Shown here: positions 9,029 to 18,667 of the stretch, one piece after another | Layout: each line of letters opens with the position of its first letter | Numbering within the stretch: the stretch's first letter is position 1 | NCBI RefSeq assembly: GCF_900099785.1 | Contig: NZ_FNDS01000001.1 | Span: 620,001 to 684,000, forward strand | Source of the DNA: Pseudomonas panipatensis | GTDB taxonomy: Bacteria > Pseudomonadota > Gammaproteobacteria > Pseudomonadales > Pseudomonadaceae | Reading direction: 5' to 3' | Length of the DNA stretch: 64,000 nt | Notes under the pieces: model-generated | Databases searched by the model: none | Seen by the model: the letters and a program-made list of their open reading frames with translations, nothing else | What the model was told of the DNA's origin: nothing | Translations under genes and position numbers: made by a program

Positions 9029-9039
9029 CCATAGGAGTG
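9029..9039 (+). promoter_or_regulatory. acpP ribosome binding site, predicted RgsA target
   Basis: The acpP leader segment CCATAGGAGTG contains the AGGAG Shine-Dalgarno. It can pair over 11 bp with CACTCCTAATGG of the RgsA-type RNA encoded at 15456-15578, interrupted only by one bulged A in the small RNA. Pairing would cover the ribosome binding site. Confidence 0.55.
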
Positions 9040-9049
9040 AAAACAAGGT

Positions 9050-9286
9050 ATGAGCACCATCGAAGAACGCGTCAAGAAAATCGTTGCTGAGCAACTCGGC
9101 GTTAAGGAAGAAGAAGTCACCAACAGCGCTTCCTTCGTCGAAGACCTGGGCGCCGACTCCCTTGACACCGTTGAGCTGGTGATGGCTCTGGAAGAGGAAT
9201 TCGAGACCGAAATCCCCGACGAGCAAGCCGAAAAGATCACCACCGTTCAGGAAGCCATCGATTACATCGTTGCCCACCAGCAATAA
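9050..9286 (+). CDS. acpP: Acyl carrier protein AcpP
   Basis: Carries growing acyl chains on a 4'-phosphopantetheine arm for FabD, FabG, FabF, FabV and PlsX. The protein is 78 aa, strongly acidic, beginning [12 protein letters not shown], with attachment Ser37 in the DSLD motif. Codon choice is strongly biased toward preferred codons, as expected of a highly expressed gene. It has its own promoter upstream and an intrinsic terminator downstream, so it can be expressed apart from fabG and fabF. Its ribosome binding site is complementary to the RgsA-like RNA found later in the window. Confidence 0.98.
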   Translation: MSTIEERVKKIVAEQLGVKEEEVTNSASFVEDLGADSLDTVELVMALEEEFETEIPDEQAEKITTVQEAIDYIVAHQQ

Positions 9287-9310
9287 GTAATCGTCGTTTC
9301 CCGACGAAAG

Positions 9311-9345
9311 AAGCCGCACGGCCTGCGAAGGCGTGCGGCTTTTCT
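9311..9345 (+). terminator. Intrinsic terminator after acpP
   Basis: AAGCCGCAC plus GCC pair with GGC plus GTGCGGCTT (one bulged G), followed by TTTCTTT. It probably attenuates transcription between acpP and fabF. Confidence 0.85.
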
Positions 9346-9412
9346 TTAGCGCTGGACTGCCCTGGTCGTGGTCCGGCGCAATTGCCGTGAATTCGTACAA
9401 GAGGAAGTCGTA

Positions 9413-10657
9413 GTGTCGCGCAGACGCGTCGTCATCACTGGCCTGGGTATGCTCTCGCCGCTGGGCGTGGACGTGCCGAGCACCTGGCAGGGTATTCTCG
9501 CCGGCCGCAGCGGTATTGCCCCGATCGAGCACATGGACCTTTCCGCCTACTCCACCCGCTTCGGTGGCTCGGTGAAAGGGTTCGACGTCGAGCAATACAT
9601 GTCCGCCAAGGAAGCCCGCAAACTCGACCTGTTCATCCAGTACGGCCTGGCTGCCAGCTTCCAGGCGGTACGCGATTCCGGCCTGGAAATCACCGACGCC
9701 AATCGCGAGCGCATTGGCGTCGCCATCGGCTCTGGCATCGGTGGCCTGACCAATATCGAGAACACTTGCCGTTCGCTGTTCGAGCAAGGGCCGCGGCGTA
9801 TTTCGCCGTTCTTCGTGCCTGGCTCGGTCATCAATATGGTTTCCGGGTTCCTGTCGATCCACCTCGGTCTGCAGGGTCCCAACTACGCCATCACCACTGC
9901 CTGCACCACCGGTACCCACAGCATCGGCATGGCCGCGCGCAACATCGCCTATGGCGAGGCGGACGTGATGGTTGCCGGCGGTTCCGAGATGGCCGCTTGC
10001 GGCCTGGGCATCGGCGGCTTCGGTGCGGCCCGGGCGTTGTCCACCCGCAACGACGAGCCGGCCAAGGCCAGCCGTCCGTGGGACAAGGACCGCGACGGCT
10101 TCGTGCTTTCCGATGGCGCCGGTAGCGTAGTCCTGGAAGAGCTGGAACACGCCAAGGCCCGTGGCGCGCGTATCTACGCCGAGCTGGTCGGTTTCGGCAT
10201 GAGCGGTGACGCCTATCACATGACCTCGCCGCCGGAAGATGGCGCCGGTGCCGCGCGCTGCATGAAGAATGCCCTGCGCGACGCCGGTTTGAACCCTGAT
10301 CAGGTCGACTACATCAACGCGCACGGCACCTCGACTCCGGCGGGCGATATCGCTGAAATCGCTGCGGTGAAGTCCGTCTTTGGCGAGCATGCCTACAAGT
10401 TGTCGATGAGTTCGACCAAGTCGATGACTGGCCACCTGCTCGGGGCCGCCGGCGCGGTGGAAGCCATCTTCAGCGTGCTTGCCCTGCGTGATCAGATCGC
10501 TCCGCCGACCATCAACCTGGACAACCCGGACGAGGGTTGTGACCTCGACCTGGTGGCGCACCAGGCCAAGGAGCGCGCGATCGACGTGGTGCTGTCCAAC
10601 TCCTTCGGCTTTGGCGGTACCAACGGCACGCTGGTGTTCCGCCGGTTCCGCGACTGA
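9413..10657 (+). CDS. fabF: 3-oxoacyl-ACP synthase II FabF
   Basis: Condenses malonyl-ACP with acyl-ACP in fatty-acid elongation. The 414-aa protein has the ketosynthase triad Cys164 ([10 protein letters not shown]), His304 (NAHGTST) and His341 (MTGHLLGA), each one position later than in E. coli. The start is GTG 9413 ([12 protein letters not shown]) because GAGGAAG precedes it at good distance; the open frame runs further upstream but without family similarity. The stop codon overlaps the pabC start by one base. Confidence 0.96.
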   Translation: MSRRRVVITGLGMLSPLGVDVPSTWQGILAGRSGIAPIEHMDLSAYSTRFGGSVKGFDVEQYMSAKEARKLDLFIQYGLAASFQAVRDSGLEITDANRERIGVAIGSGIGGLTNIENTCRSLFEQGPRRISPFFVPGSVINMVSGFLSIHLGLQGPNYAITTACTTGTHSIGMAARNIAYGEADVMVAGGSEMAACGLGIGGFGAARALSTRNDEPAKASRPWDKDRDGFVLSDGAGSVVLEELEHAKARGARIYAELVGFGMSGDAYHMTSPPEDGAGAARCMKNALRDAGLNPDQVDYINAHGTSTPAGDIAEIAAVKSVFGEHAYKLSMSSTKSMTGHLLGAAGAVEAIFSVLALRDQIAPPTINLDNPDEGCDLDLVAHQAKERAIDVVLSNSFGFGGTNGTLVFRRFRD

Positions 10658-11472
10658 TGCTGAGCTGGGTCGACGGCCGGCCGGCCGAGGTTCTGTCCGT
10701 GCGCGATCGCGGACTGGCCTACGGCGACGGCCTGTTCGAGACCATTGCCGTGTCCGCCGGCAGGCCACGCCTGCTGGCGCGGCATCTGGCGCGGCTGGAG
10801 GAGGGCTTGCGGCGCCTGCGCCTGGCGGTCTCGCTTGAGTTGGTCGAGCAGGAGCTGCTCAGCTTCAGCGCCGGGCTCGGCAGCGGTGTGCTCAAGCTGA
10901 TGCTGACTCGTGGCGAAGGCTTGCGTGGCTATGCGCCGCCGGCCGAGGCCAAGGTCAGCCGCATTCTCATTGGCTCGCCGACGCCCGCTTATCCGCCGGC
11001 CAATGCCGAGCAAGGCATTGCCCTGTTCCCCTGTGCGACCCGCCTTGCCGAGCAGCCGCTGTTGGCCGGCCTCAAGCACCTCAATCGCCTCGAACAGGTA
11101 TTGGCGCGCGGCGAGTGGGACGACCCCGCCTATGCCGAGGGGCTCATGCGCGATCACAGCGGTCGGGTGATCGAGGGCGTGTTCAGCAATCTGTTCCTGG
11201 TCCGTGACGGCCGGCTGCTGACGCCTGAGCTGAGCCGCTGTGGGGTGGCCGGTGTGATGCGCGCCGAGTTGCTGGCCTGGGCCACGGCCCAGGGTATCGC
11301 CACCGAGGTTCGGGATATCGGCTACGACGAACTGTTGCAGGCGGACGAGGTCTTTCTCTGCAATAGCCTTTACGGCGTATGGCCGGTGCGTCGCTTGCAG
11401 GCGCATACCTGGCCGGTCGGGGCGATCACCCGTAAACTGCAAAGCCATTTCGGCGAACTTCTGGATTCCTGA
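10657..11472 (+). CDS. pabC: Aminodeoxychorismate lyase PabC
   Basis: PLP-dependent fold-type IV lyase that turns 4-amino-4-deoxychorismate into p-aminobenzoate and pyruvate for folate synthesis. The 271-aa sequence has the N-terminal DRGLAYGDGLFETI signature, the PLP Lys in GLKHLNRLEQV, and the EGVFSNLFL and FLCNSLYGVWPV segments. It overlaps fabF by one base and precedes mltG by 3 nt; the fabF-pabC-mltG-tmk-holB order is conserved in gammaproteobacteria. Confidence 0.94.
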   Translation: MLSWVDGRPAEVLSVRDRGLAYGDGLFETIAVSAGRPRLLARHLARLEEGLRRLRLAVSLELVEQELLSFSAGLGSGVLKLMLTRGEGLRGYAPPAEAKVSRILIGSPTPAYPPANAEQGIALFPCATRLAEQPLLAGLKHLNRLEQVLARGEWDDPAYAEGLMRDHSGRVIEGVFSNLFLVRDGRLLTPELSRCGVAGVMRAELLAWATAQGIATEVRDIGYDELLQADEVFLCNSLYGVWPVRRLQAHTWPVGAITRKLQSHFGELLDS

Positions 11473-11475
11473 CTT

Positions 11476-12552
11476 GTGAAGCGCAAACTGCTGGTGCTGC
11501 TGGAAAGCGGCCTGCTGCTGGCTGGTCTGCTGCTCGGGCTGGCGGGCTGGGAACAGCGCCGCGCGTTGCAACAGCCGCTGCAACTCACCGAAGAGCGCCT
11601 GCTCGATGTTCCCCCCGGCTCCACGCCCGGCCTGATGCTGGCGCGTTTGCAGGACGAGGACGTCTTGCAGGGCGCCTTCTGGCTGCGCCTCTACTGGCGT
11701 TTCAACCTGGCCGGGCAGTCGCTGCACAGTGGCGAATACCGCCTCAAGCCAGGCATGAGCGCGACAGACCTACTCACGATCTGGCGTGAGGGGGATGTCG
11801 TGCAGTACAGCCTGACCCTGGTCGAGGGCTGGACCTTCCACCAGCTTCGCGATCTCTTGGCGCGTCAGCCCAAACTGGAGCAGACCCTCGCCGGCCTCAG
11901 TGACGAGGACGTGATGAAACGTCTCGGCAAGCCTGGCGTCGCGCCCGAGGGGCATTTCTTCCCGGATACCTATCGCTACGTCCGCGGCGTGCGTGATGTC
12001 GATCTGCTCAAGCAGGCGTATCAGCACATGGACAACATCCTCAAGGAGGAGTGGGCCAGCCGCTCCCAGGACCTGCCATACCAGGACCCGTATCAGGCGC
12101 TGATCATGGCTTCTCTGGTGGAGAAGGAAACCGGGGTGGCGCAGGAGCGCGCACAGATCGCCGGTGTCTTCATTCGTCGCTTGCAGAAAAACATGCTGCT
12201 GCAGACCGACCCGACGGTGATCTACGGCATGGGCGAGCGCTATACCGGCAAGATCAGCCGTGCCGATCTGCGTGAAGCGACGCCTTACAACACCTATGTG
12301 ATTCCCGGCTTGCCGCCGACGCCGATCGCCATGCCGGGACGCGATTCGATCCATGCCGCGCTCAATCCGGCCGAAGGCCAAAGCCTCTATTTCGTCGCTC
12401 GCGGCGATGGCAGCCATGTGTTTTCCGACAGCCTGGACGACCACAACAAGGCCGTGCAGGAGTACCAGATCAAGCGCCGCGCCGATTACCGTTCCAGCCC
12501 TGCGCCGGTGACGAGTTCTTCTGCCGCGCCTCAGCCGCCGGCGGCCAAGTAG
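11476..12552 (+). CDS. mltG: Endolytic murein transglycosylase MltG
   Basis: Inner-membrane endolytic transglycosylase of the YceG family that cuts nascent glycan strands and is thought to end their elongation. The 358-aa protein starts at GTG 11476 with a single N-terminal membrane helix (about residues 4-24). The catalytic Glu lies in ASLVEKETG, followed by TDPTVIYG and YNTYVIPGLPPTPIAMPG. The C-terminal tail is rich in Ser/Pro/Ala and likely disordered. It sits 3 nt after pabC and 21 nt before tmk. Confidence 0.94.
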   Translation: MKRKLLVLLESGLLLAGLLLGLAGWEQRRALQQPLQLTEERLLDVPPGSTPGLMLARLQDEDVLQGAFWLRLYWRFNLAGQSLHSGEYRLKPGMSATDLLTIWREGDVVQYSLTLVEGWTFHQLRDLLARQPKLEQTLAGLSDEDVMKRLGKPGVAPEGHFFPDTYRYVRGVRDVDLLKQAYQHMDNILKEEWASRSQDLPYQDPYQALIMASLVEKETGVAQERAQIAGVFIRRLQKNMLLQTDPTVIYGMGERYTGKISRADLREATPYNTYVIPGLPPTPIAMPGRDSIHAALNPAEGQSLYFVARGDGSHVFSDSLDDHNKAVQEYQIKRRADYRSSPAPVTSSSAAPQPPAAK

Positions 12553-12561
12553 TACCGATAA

Positions 12562-14185
<1,624 letters not shown>

Positions 14186-14219
14186 AATCGCCGCATTGGA
14201 ACATTGCCAGGACAGCCGC

Positions 14220-14576
14220 ATGAGCTTGCCACCGAACTTGGGACCGCGTAACGGTATCCTGTCCCTGACCATCAAGGACAAGTCCGTACTCTATGCCGCC
14301 TATATGCCGTTCATTCGCAACGGCGGGCTGTTCATCCCGACCAACAAGACCTACAAGCTCGGCGACGAAGTCTTCATGTTGCTCAACCTGATGGACGAGC
14401 CGGAGAAAATTCCGGTCGCCGGCAAGGTGGTCTGGATCACGCCCAAGGGCGCCCAGGGCAATCGTGCCGCCGGCATCGGCGTACAGTTCAACGATGGCGA
14501 CAACACCGCGCGCAACAAGATCGAAACCTACCTGGCCGGGGCGCTGAAGTCGGACCGGCCGACCCATACCATGTAG
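14220..14576 (+). CDS. pilZ: Type IV pilus biogenesis protein PilZ
   Basis: Founding PilZ-domain protein, needed for type IV pilus assembly and twitching through contact with PilB/FimX. The 118-aa protein contains FIRNGGLFIPT, KVVWITPKGAQGNRAAGIGVQF and a short C-terminal tail. The RxxxR motif that binds cyclic-di-GMP in other PilZ domains is absent, as known for this PilZ. It lies 34 nt after holB and before ycfH, the same order as in P. aeruginosa. Confidence 0.95.
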   Translation: MSLPPNLGPRNGILSLTIKDKSVLYAAYMPFIRNGGLFIPTNKTYKLGDEVFMLLNLMDEPEKIPVAGKVVWITPKGAQGNRAAGIGVQFNDGDNTARNKIETYLAGALKSDRPTHTM

Positions 14577-14598
14577 GCCGCCCGTTCAGCGGACCGCA

Positions 14599-14622
14599 GG
14601 AAGCGCCTTTCGGGGCGCTTCG
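14599..14622 (+). terminator. Hairpin after pilZ
   Basis: GGAAGCGCC / GGGGCGCTTC with a short loop, followed by the weak T run GTCATTTTC. It is probably a partial terminator between pilZ and ycfH. Confidence 0.55.
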
Positions 14623-14644
14623 TCATTTTCGGAGTAGAGATTCC

Positions 14645-15421
14645 ATGCTGGTCGATTCCCATTGCCACCTCGATCGCCTCGACCTGGCCGCCCATGGCGG
14701 CTCGCTTGATGCCGCGCTGGATGCCGCGCGCGCTCGTGGCGTCGGACAGTTCCTGTGCATCGGCGTCAGCGCCGACAATGCTCGGGCAGTCAAGGCGCTG
14801 GCCGAGCGCTATGCCGACGTGCACTGCTCGGTGGGCGTCCATCCCCTCGATCTGGAGCCCGGCAGTGCCCCGGCGCTCGATTGGCTGCTGGGTGAGCTGA
14901 ACCACCCGCGGGTGGTCGCCATCGGCGAGACCGGCCTGGATTACCACTACGAGCCCGAGGCCGCCGAATTGCAGCAGGAGGCCTTTCGACTGCACCTGCA
15001 GGCGGCGAAGCTCACCGGCAAGCCGGTGATCGTGCACACCCGCGAGGCCCGCGCCGACACGCTGGCGCTGCTGCGCGAGGCGGCGCTGCCGCAGGCTGGC
15101 GTGCTGCACTGCTTCACCGAGGACTGGGAGATGGCCAAGGCGGCGCTGGACATCGGTTTCTATATCTCGCTGTCCGGTATCGTCACCTTCCGCAATGCCG
15201 AGGCGTTGCGCGATGTGGCCCGCCAGGTGCCGGCCGACCGCCTGCTGGTGGAGACCGATTCACCTTATCTGGCGCCGGTTCCGCACCGTGGCAAGCCGAA
15301 CCTGCCGGAGTATGTGCGCGAGGTCGCCGAGTATCTGGCGGTGTTGCGCGGTGTGAGCTTCGAGACCCTGGCCGAACAGACCAGCGCCAACTACCGGCGC
15401 CTGTTTCCACTGACCGTATGA
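14645..15421 (+). CDS. ycfH: TatD-family metal-dependent hydrolase (YcfH type)
   Basis: Amidohydrolase-fold enzyme of the TatD nuclease family, acting on DNA ends or D-aminoacyl substrates depending on the member. The 258-aa protein has the metal-binding DSHCHLD near the N-terminus, GETGLDYHYE, VIVHTREA, HCFTED and ETDSPYLAPVPHRGK. It follows tmk-holB-pilZ, as ycfH follows holB in E. coli. A second TatD homologue lies at 59158-59964, so the two should be kept apart. Confidence 0.9.
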   Translation: MLVDSHCHLDRLDLAAHGGSLDAALDAARARGVGQFLCIGVSADNARAVKALAERYADVHCSVGVHPLDLEPGSAPALDWLLGELNHPRVVAIGETGLDYHYEPEAAELQQEAFRLHLQAAKLTGKPVIVHTREARADTLALLREAALPQAGVLHCFTEDWEMAKAALDIGFYISLSGIVTFRNAEALRDVARQVPADRLLVETDSPYLAPVPHRGKPNLPEYVREVAEYLAVLRGVSFETLAEQTSANYRRLFPLTV

Positions 15422-15455
15422 GGCGTGCCGAGTAGGCGCTGCTTTTTCTGCGGAT

Positions 15456-15578
15456 AAAAAAAACCCGGGTTCTGGGGGATGAATCCGGGTCAAGACCATT
15501 AGGAGTGTAACAATGAGGTACGCGATCCTCGGTACCTCCACTGGCGGGACACTTGGGGGGAGATGCCGCACGCCAGTA
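15456..15578 (-). ncRNA. rgsA: RgsA (P16) small regulatory RNA
   Basis: An unannotated-looking spacer after ycfH holds a compact transcription unit on the minus strand. A promoter-like CAATACT is followed by about 123 nt with no ORF. It ends in an intrinsic terminator: ACCCGGATTC pairs with GAACCCGGGT (one A-C mismatch, 8-nt loop) and is followed by eight T residues (15463-15456). In P. aeruginosa the RpoS- and Gac-dependent sRNA RgsA/P16 (about 120 nt) is encoded beside the same tatD-family gene downstream of pilZ. Location, length and terminator all agree. RgsA is reported to repress fis and acpP, and here it can pair with the acpP ribosome binding site. Ends are estimates. Confidence 0.8.
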
Positions 15579-15584
15579 ACTTGA

Positions 15585-15615
15585 AGTATTGGCCAAGATG
15601 GCAGGCCGTCCACAA
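15585..15615 (-). promoter_or_regulatory. Candidate RpoS-type promoter of rgsA
   Basis: On the minus strand TTGTGG (15615-15610), 18 nt, then CAATACT (15591-15585). The -10 resembles the RpoS-preferred CTATACT. The predicted start near 15578 gives an RNA of about 123 nt. Confidence 0.5.
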
Positions 15616-15720
15616 CCGCCCAGCAGTTTTTTAAACGGATTTGGAATACGGCTCACGTTCGCCCCTGGGTTTGCCGTTCTTGTCGTCCATCCAGACCTTC
15701 TGATCTCGCGGTTTTTCAGC

Positions 15721-16854
15721 TTATTCCCTGGCCAGACGGTCAAGAATCGCCAGTGTGTCCTCGAGCACATTTTCCGGGGTGTAGAAGTGTGGCGAGAGGC
15801 GGATTCCCGCGCCGCGCTGAATGCAGACGACCTGTTCGGCCTTGAGGCGCTCATGCAAGTGAGCATTGTCCCAGCCGTCCAGGCTGAAGGTCAGGATGCC
15901 GGCGCGGCGCTCGGCATGCTGCGGGCTGTGCAGTCGCGCACGGGGGATTCGCGCCAGGCCGTCTTGCAGCTGTTGAACGCACTGCGTCAGTGCGGCGCCG
16001 ACGGTCGTCATGCCGACTTCCTCCAGCAGGCTGAGGCTGGCGTCCAACGCCACGCCGCCGAGCATGTTCGGGCTGCCGCATTCGAAGCGGCGTGCGCTGT
16101 GCGCCGGCTGCCAGGTGGCAAGGTTGTAGTTGCCGGCGTTCTCCAGCATGTGCCAGCCGTATTCCTGCAAGGCCAACTGCTCGCGCTCGGCGGCGCGGCA
16201 ATAGAAAACGCCCAGGCCCTCGGCGCCGAGCATCCATTTGTGTCCGTCGGCCATGGCGAAGGCGCAGTCATAGGCCTGGACGTCGAAGGGCAGGGCGCCG
16301 AGCTGCTGGATGGCGTCGATGCAGAACAACACGCCGCGCTGACGGCAACCAGCGCCCAGACGCTCCAGGTCCATGCGCAGGCCGCTGGCGTACTGCACCG
16401 CGCTGATCGACAGCAAGCGGGTGCGCGGGCCGCAAGCGGCGAGCAGATCGGCTTCCGGGTCGATGCCATCCAGGCTGACCTGAATGACCTCCACGCCGCG
16501 TGGTTTCAGCGCTTCCCAGACCACCCGGTTGGAGGGGAACTCCTGATCGCTGATCACCACCTGGTCGCCGGCTCGCCAGTCCAGCCCGAAGGCGACGAAA
16601 GACAGCGCTTCCGACGTGTTCTTCACCAGCGCGATATCGCCGCTGGTGTTGGCGTTGAGTAGGCGCGTCAGGCGTTCGCGCAGGCGCTTTTCCACCAGCA
16701 GCCACTGCGGGTAGTCACGCGCGCCGAGCCTCACATTTTCTCGAGCGAAGGCTGCCACGGCGTCCGCGCTGCGTTGTGGCCAGGGGGCGACCGCCGCGTG
16801 ATTGAGGTAACGCAGACCGGGCTCTTGGGGGAATTCCTGGGAAAAACGATTCAT
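15721..16854 (-). CDS. Class V aminotransferase / cysteine desulfurase-like PLP enzyme
   Basis: A 377-aa fold-type I PLP enzyme of aminotransferase class V (cysteine desulfurase, isopenicillin-N epimerase and kynureninase relatives). The N-terminus has YLNHAAVAP. LVKNTSEALSFVA supplies the phosphate-binding region, and CIDAIQQLGALPFD holds the cofactor-contacting Asp. The Schiff-base Lys is in ADGHKWMLGAEGLG. RFECGSPN and IRLSPHFYTPENV are the substrate-side motifs. I cannot tell desulfurase from another activity, since no SufS/IscS loop Cys stands out. It is divergent from a TetR gene with 84 nt between, so that regulator may control it. Confidence 0.85.
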   Translation of the reverse strand: MNRFSQEFPQEPGLRYLNHAAVAPWPQRSADAVAAFARENVRLGARDYPQWLLVEKRLRERLTRLLNANTSGDIALVKNTSEALSFVAFGLDWRAGDQVVISDQEFPSNRVVWEALKPRGVEVIQVSLDGIDPEADLLAACGPRTRLLSISAVQYASGLRMDLERLGAGCRQRGVLFCIDAIQQLGALPFDVQAYDCAFAMADGHKWMLGAEGLGVFYCRAAEREQLALQEYGWHMLENAGNYNLATWQPAHSARRFECGSPNMLGGVALDASLSLLEEVGMTTVGAALTQCVQQLQDGLARIPRARLHSPQHAERRAGILTFSLDGWDNAHLHERLKAEQVVCIQRGAGIRLSPHFYTPENVLEDTLAILDRLARE

Positions 16855-16938
16855 GGCGGATGTTCCGTGCAATTTGGCGCTGGATAGGCATAATACGCGG
16901 CTCCGGATTTTGACTATTTTTGACCGAACAGTCTTTTT

Positions 16939-17577
16939 ATGCAGAAAGAGCCGCGCAAGGTTCGCGAATTTCGACGTCGCGAACAGGAAATCCTCGATAC
17001 CGCCCTCAAGCTGTTCCTCGAACAGGGGGAAGACAGTGTCACGGTCGAAATGATCGCCGATGCCGTGGGTATCGGCAAAGGCACCATCTACAAGCACTTC
17101 AAGTCGAAGGCGGAGATCTACCTGCGCCTGATGCTCGATTACGAGCGCGATCTGGCTGCGCTCTTCCACTCCGAGGACGTGGCGCGGGACAAGGAGCGCC
17201 TGTCGCGTGCGTACTTCGAATTCCGCATGCGCGATCCGCAGCGTTACCGCTTGTTCGACCGCCTGGAAGAGAAGGTGGTGAAGAGCAGCCAGGTGCCGGA
17301 AATGGTCGAGGAGCTGCACAAGATCCGTGAATCGAACTTCGAGCGCCTTAGCCAGTTGATCAAGGAGCGCATCGCCGCCGGCAAGCTCGAAGACGTCCCG
17401 GCGTATTTCCACTACTGCGCGGCCTGGGCGCTGGTGCATGGCGCGGTGGCGCTGTACCACTCGCCGTTCTGGCGCGATGTGCTGGAAGATCAGGAAGGCT
17501 TCTTCCAGTTCCTCATGGACATCGGCGTGCGCATGGGCAACAAGCGCAAGCGCGACAGTGATACGCCGACCGCCTGA
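16939..17577 (+). CDS. TetR-family transcriptional regulator
   Basis: A 212-aa TetR/AcrR repressor. The DNA-binding domain is at residues 12-58 (ILDTALKLFLEQGEDSVTVEMIADAVGIGKGT in two helix blocks, then IYKHFKSKAEIYL), with a long helical C-terminal ligand domain. The basic tail KRKRDSD is unusual. No Shine-Dalgarno precedes ATG 16939. The 84-nt gap to the divergent class V enzyme contains two TTTTGAC repeats at 16908-16924, candidate operator halves. The ligand and targets are unknown. A TetR gene occupies this place in P. aeruginosa as well (from memory, PA2957). Confidence 0.88.
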   Translation: MQKEPRKVREFRRREQEILDTALKLFLEQGEDSVTVEMIADAVGIGKGTIYKHFKSKAEIYLRLMLDYERDLAALFHSEDVARDKERLSRAYFEFRMRDPQRYRLFDRLEEKVVKSSQVPEMVEELHKIRESNFERLSQLIKERIAAGKLEDVPAYFHYCAAWALVHGAVALYHSPFWRDVLEDQEGFFQFLMDIGVRMGNKRKRDSDTPTA

Positions 17578-17671
17578 GTCGGTATTCGGCGCCTGGATCG
17601 GTCGCTGTCGGATAAATGCGCCGGGTGTGGCGGGCATATACTGAAGGCACCCACTTCCGCTGGAGTCGTCC

Positions 17672-18640
17672 ATGATCGTCGACCGCCAGGGCAGACGCTT
17701 CCGCAACCTCCGCGTCAGCCTCACCGCCGCTTGCAATTACGCGTGCACCTACTGCGTGCCGGACGGCAAGCGGCTGGTCGCGGCGCAGGATGAGCTTTCC
17801 GCCGAGAGCCTGGCGCGGGGTGTCGCTTATCTGATCGAGGCTGCGGGCATCGAGCGCTTGCGCATCACCGGCGGCGAGCCCTTGGTCAGTCCCAAACTCG
17901 ATGCCTTCCTGCACAGTGTCAGTACGCTGGGTCTGCAGGACATCAGCCTGACCAGCAATGGCCAACTGTTGGCGCGCAAGCTGCCGCTGCTGCTGGATTG
18001 TGGCATTCGCCGTCTGAATGTTTCGCTGGATACCCTGAATGCCGAGGCGTTCCGCGCCATCGCCCGTGGCGGCGACCTGTCTACGGTGCTCAAGGGGCTG
18101 GAAGAGGCCCGCGCCGCCGGGTTGAAGATCAAGGTCAACATGGTGCCGTTGCGCGATCAGAACCTCGATCAGGTTTTACCGCTGTTGGATTACTGCCTGG
18201 AGCGGGGCTTCGAGTTGCGCTTCATCGAGCTGATGCGCATGGGCCACCTGGCCCGTGATGGCGGTGCCTTCTCCCGCCAGTTCGTCGGCCTGGAGGAATT
18301 GCTCGAAGTGATCGGCCGGCGCCATGCCTATGTTCAGGCCGATGCGCCGGTGGATGCCACGGCGCTGCGTTACGAAGTGCCGGGGCAGGGCTATTTCGGT
18401 GTCATCGCCAACGAAAGCGTGCCGTTCTGCCGGACCTGTTCGCGCCTGCGCCTGTCTTCCACCGGCTGGCTGCACGGCTGCCTGTCGTCAAGCAATCGCC
18501 ACTATGTCGGTGATCTGTTCGACAAGCCCCGGCACCAGGCTCTTCCGGCCTTGCAGCGGCTGCTGGTCAGGGCGTTGGCCGATAAGCAGGAGCTGGCTTT
18601 CTCCGGGGGCGTCACGGTGATGAAAATCATCGGCGGCTAG
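17672..18640 (+). CDS. MoaA-family radical SAM enzyme (GTP 3',8-cyclase-like)
   Basis: A 322-aa radical SAM enzyme with every MoaA hallmark. The first [4Fe-4S] cluster is bound by Cys21-X3-Cys25-X2-Cys28, followed by TGGEPL for SAM. The second cluster is bound by Cys253-X2-Cys256-X13-Cys270. It ends in the C-terminal Gly-Gly pair that MoaA needs for catalysis. This predicts conversion of GTP to 3',8-cyclo-GTP in molybdopterin synthesis. It is not in a moa operon: its neighbours are a TetR gene and a second radical SAM gene 27 nt downstream, so an accessory or diverged role is possible. Confidence 0.88.
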   Translation: MIVDRQGRRFRNLRVSLTAACNYACTYCVPDGKRLVAAQDELSAESLARGVAYLIEAAGIERLRITGGEPLVSPKLDAFLHSVSTLGLQDISLTSNGQLLARKLPLLLDCGIRRLNVSLDTLNAEAFRAIARGGDLSTVLKGLEEARAAGLKIKVNMVPLRDQNLDQVLPLLDYCLERGFELRFIELMRMGHLARDGGAFSRQFVGLEELLEVIGRRHAYVQADAPVDATALRYEVPGQGYFGVIANESVPFCRTCSRLRLSSTGWLHGCLSSSNRHYVGDLFDKPRHQALPALQRLLVRALADKQELAFSGGVTVMKIIGG

Positions 18641-18667
18641 CCCCGTATTCTGGATCAATCCGACCCC

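Noticed and set aside
15513-15581. Plus-strand 22-codon ORF (MRYAILGTST...) with an AGGAG site upstream
   Set aside because: It is antisense to the conserved core of the RgsA-like RNA. The AGGAG is the complement of the RNA's anti-Shine-Dalgarno segment, not evidence of translation.
15721-17736. 671-codon reading of the class V enzyme with a long N-terminal extension
   Set aside because: The upstream 290 codons run antisense through the TetR gene. The conserved enzyme begins at the ATG at 16854.
17672-18640. Naming the MoaA-like gene moaA
   Set aside because: All catalytic residues are present, but it is outside a moa operon and pseudomonads often carry more than one copy, so no symbol is given.
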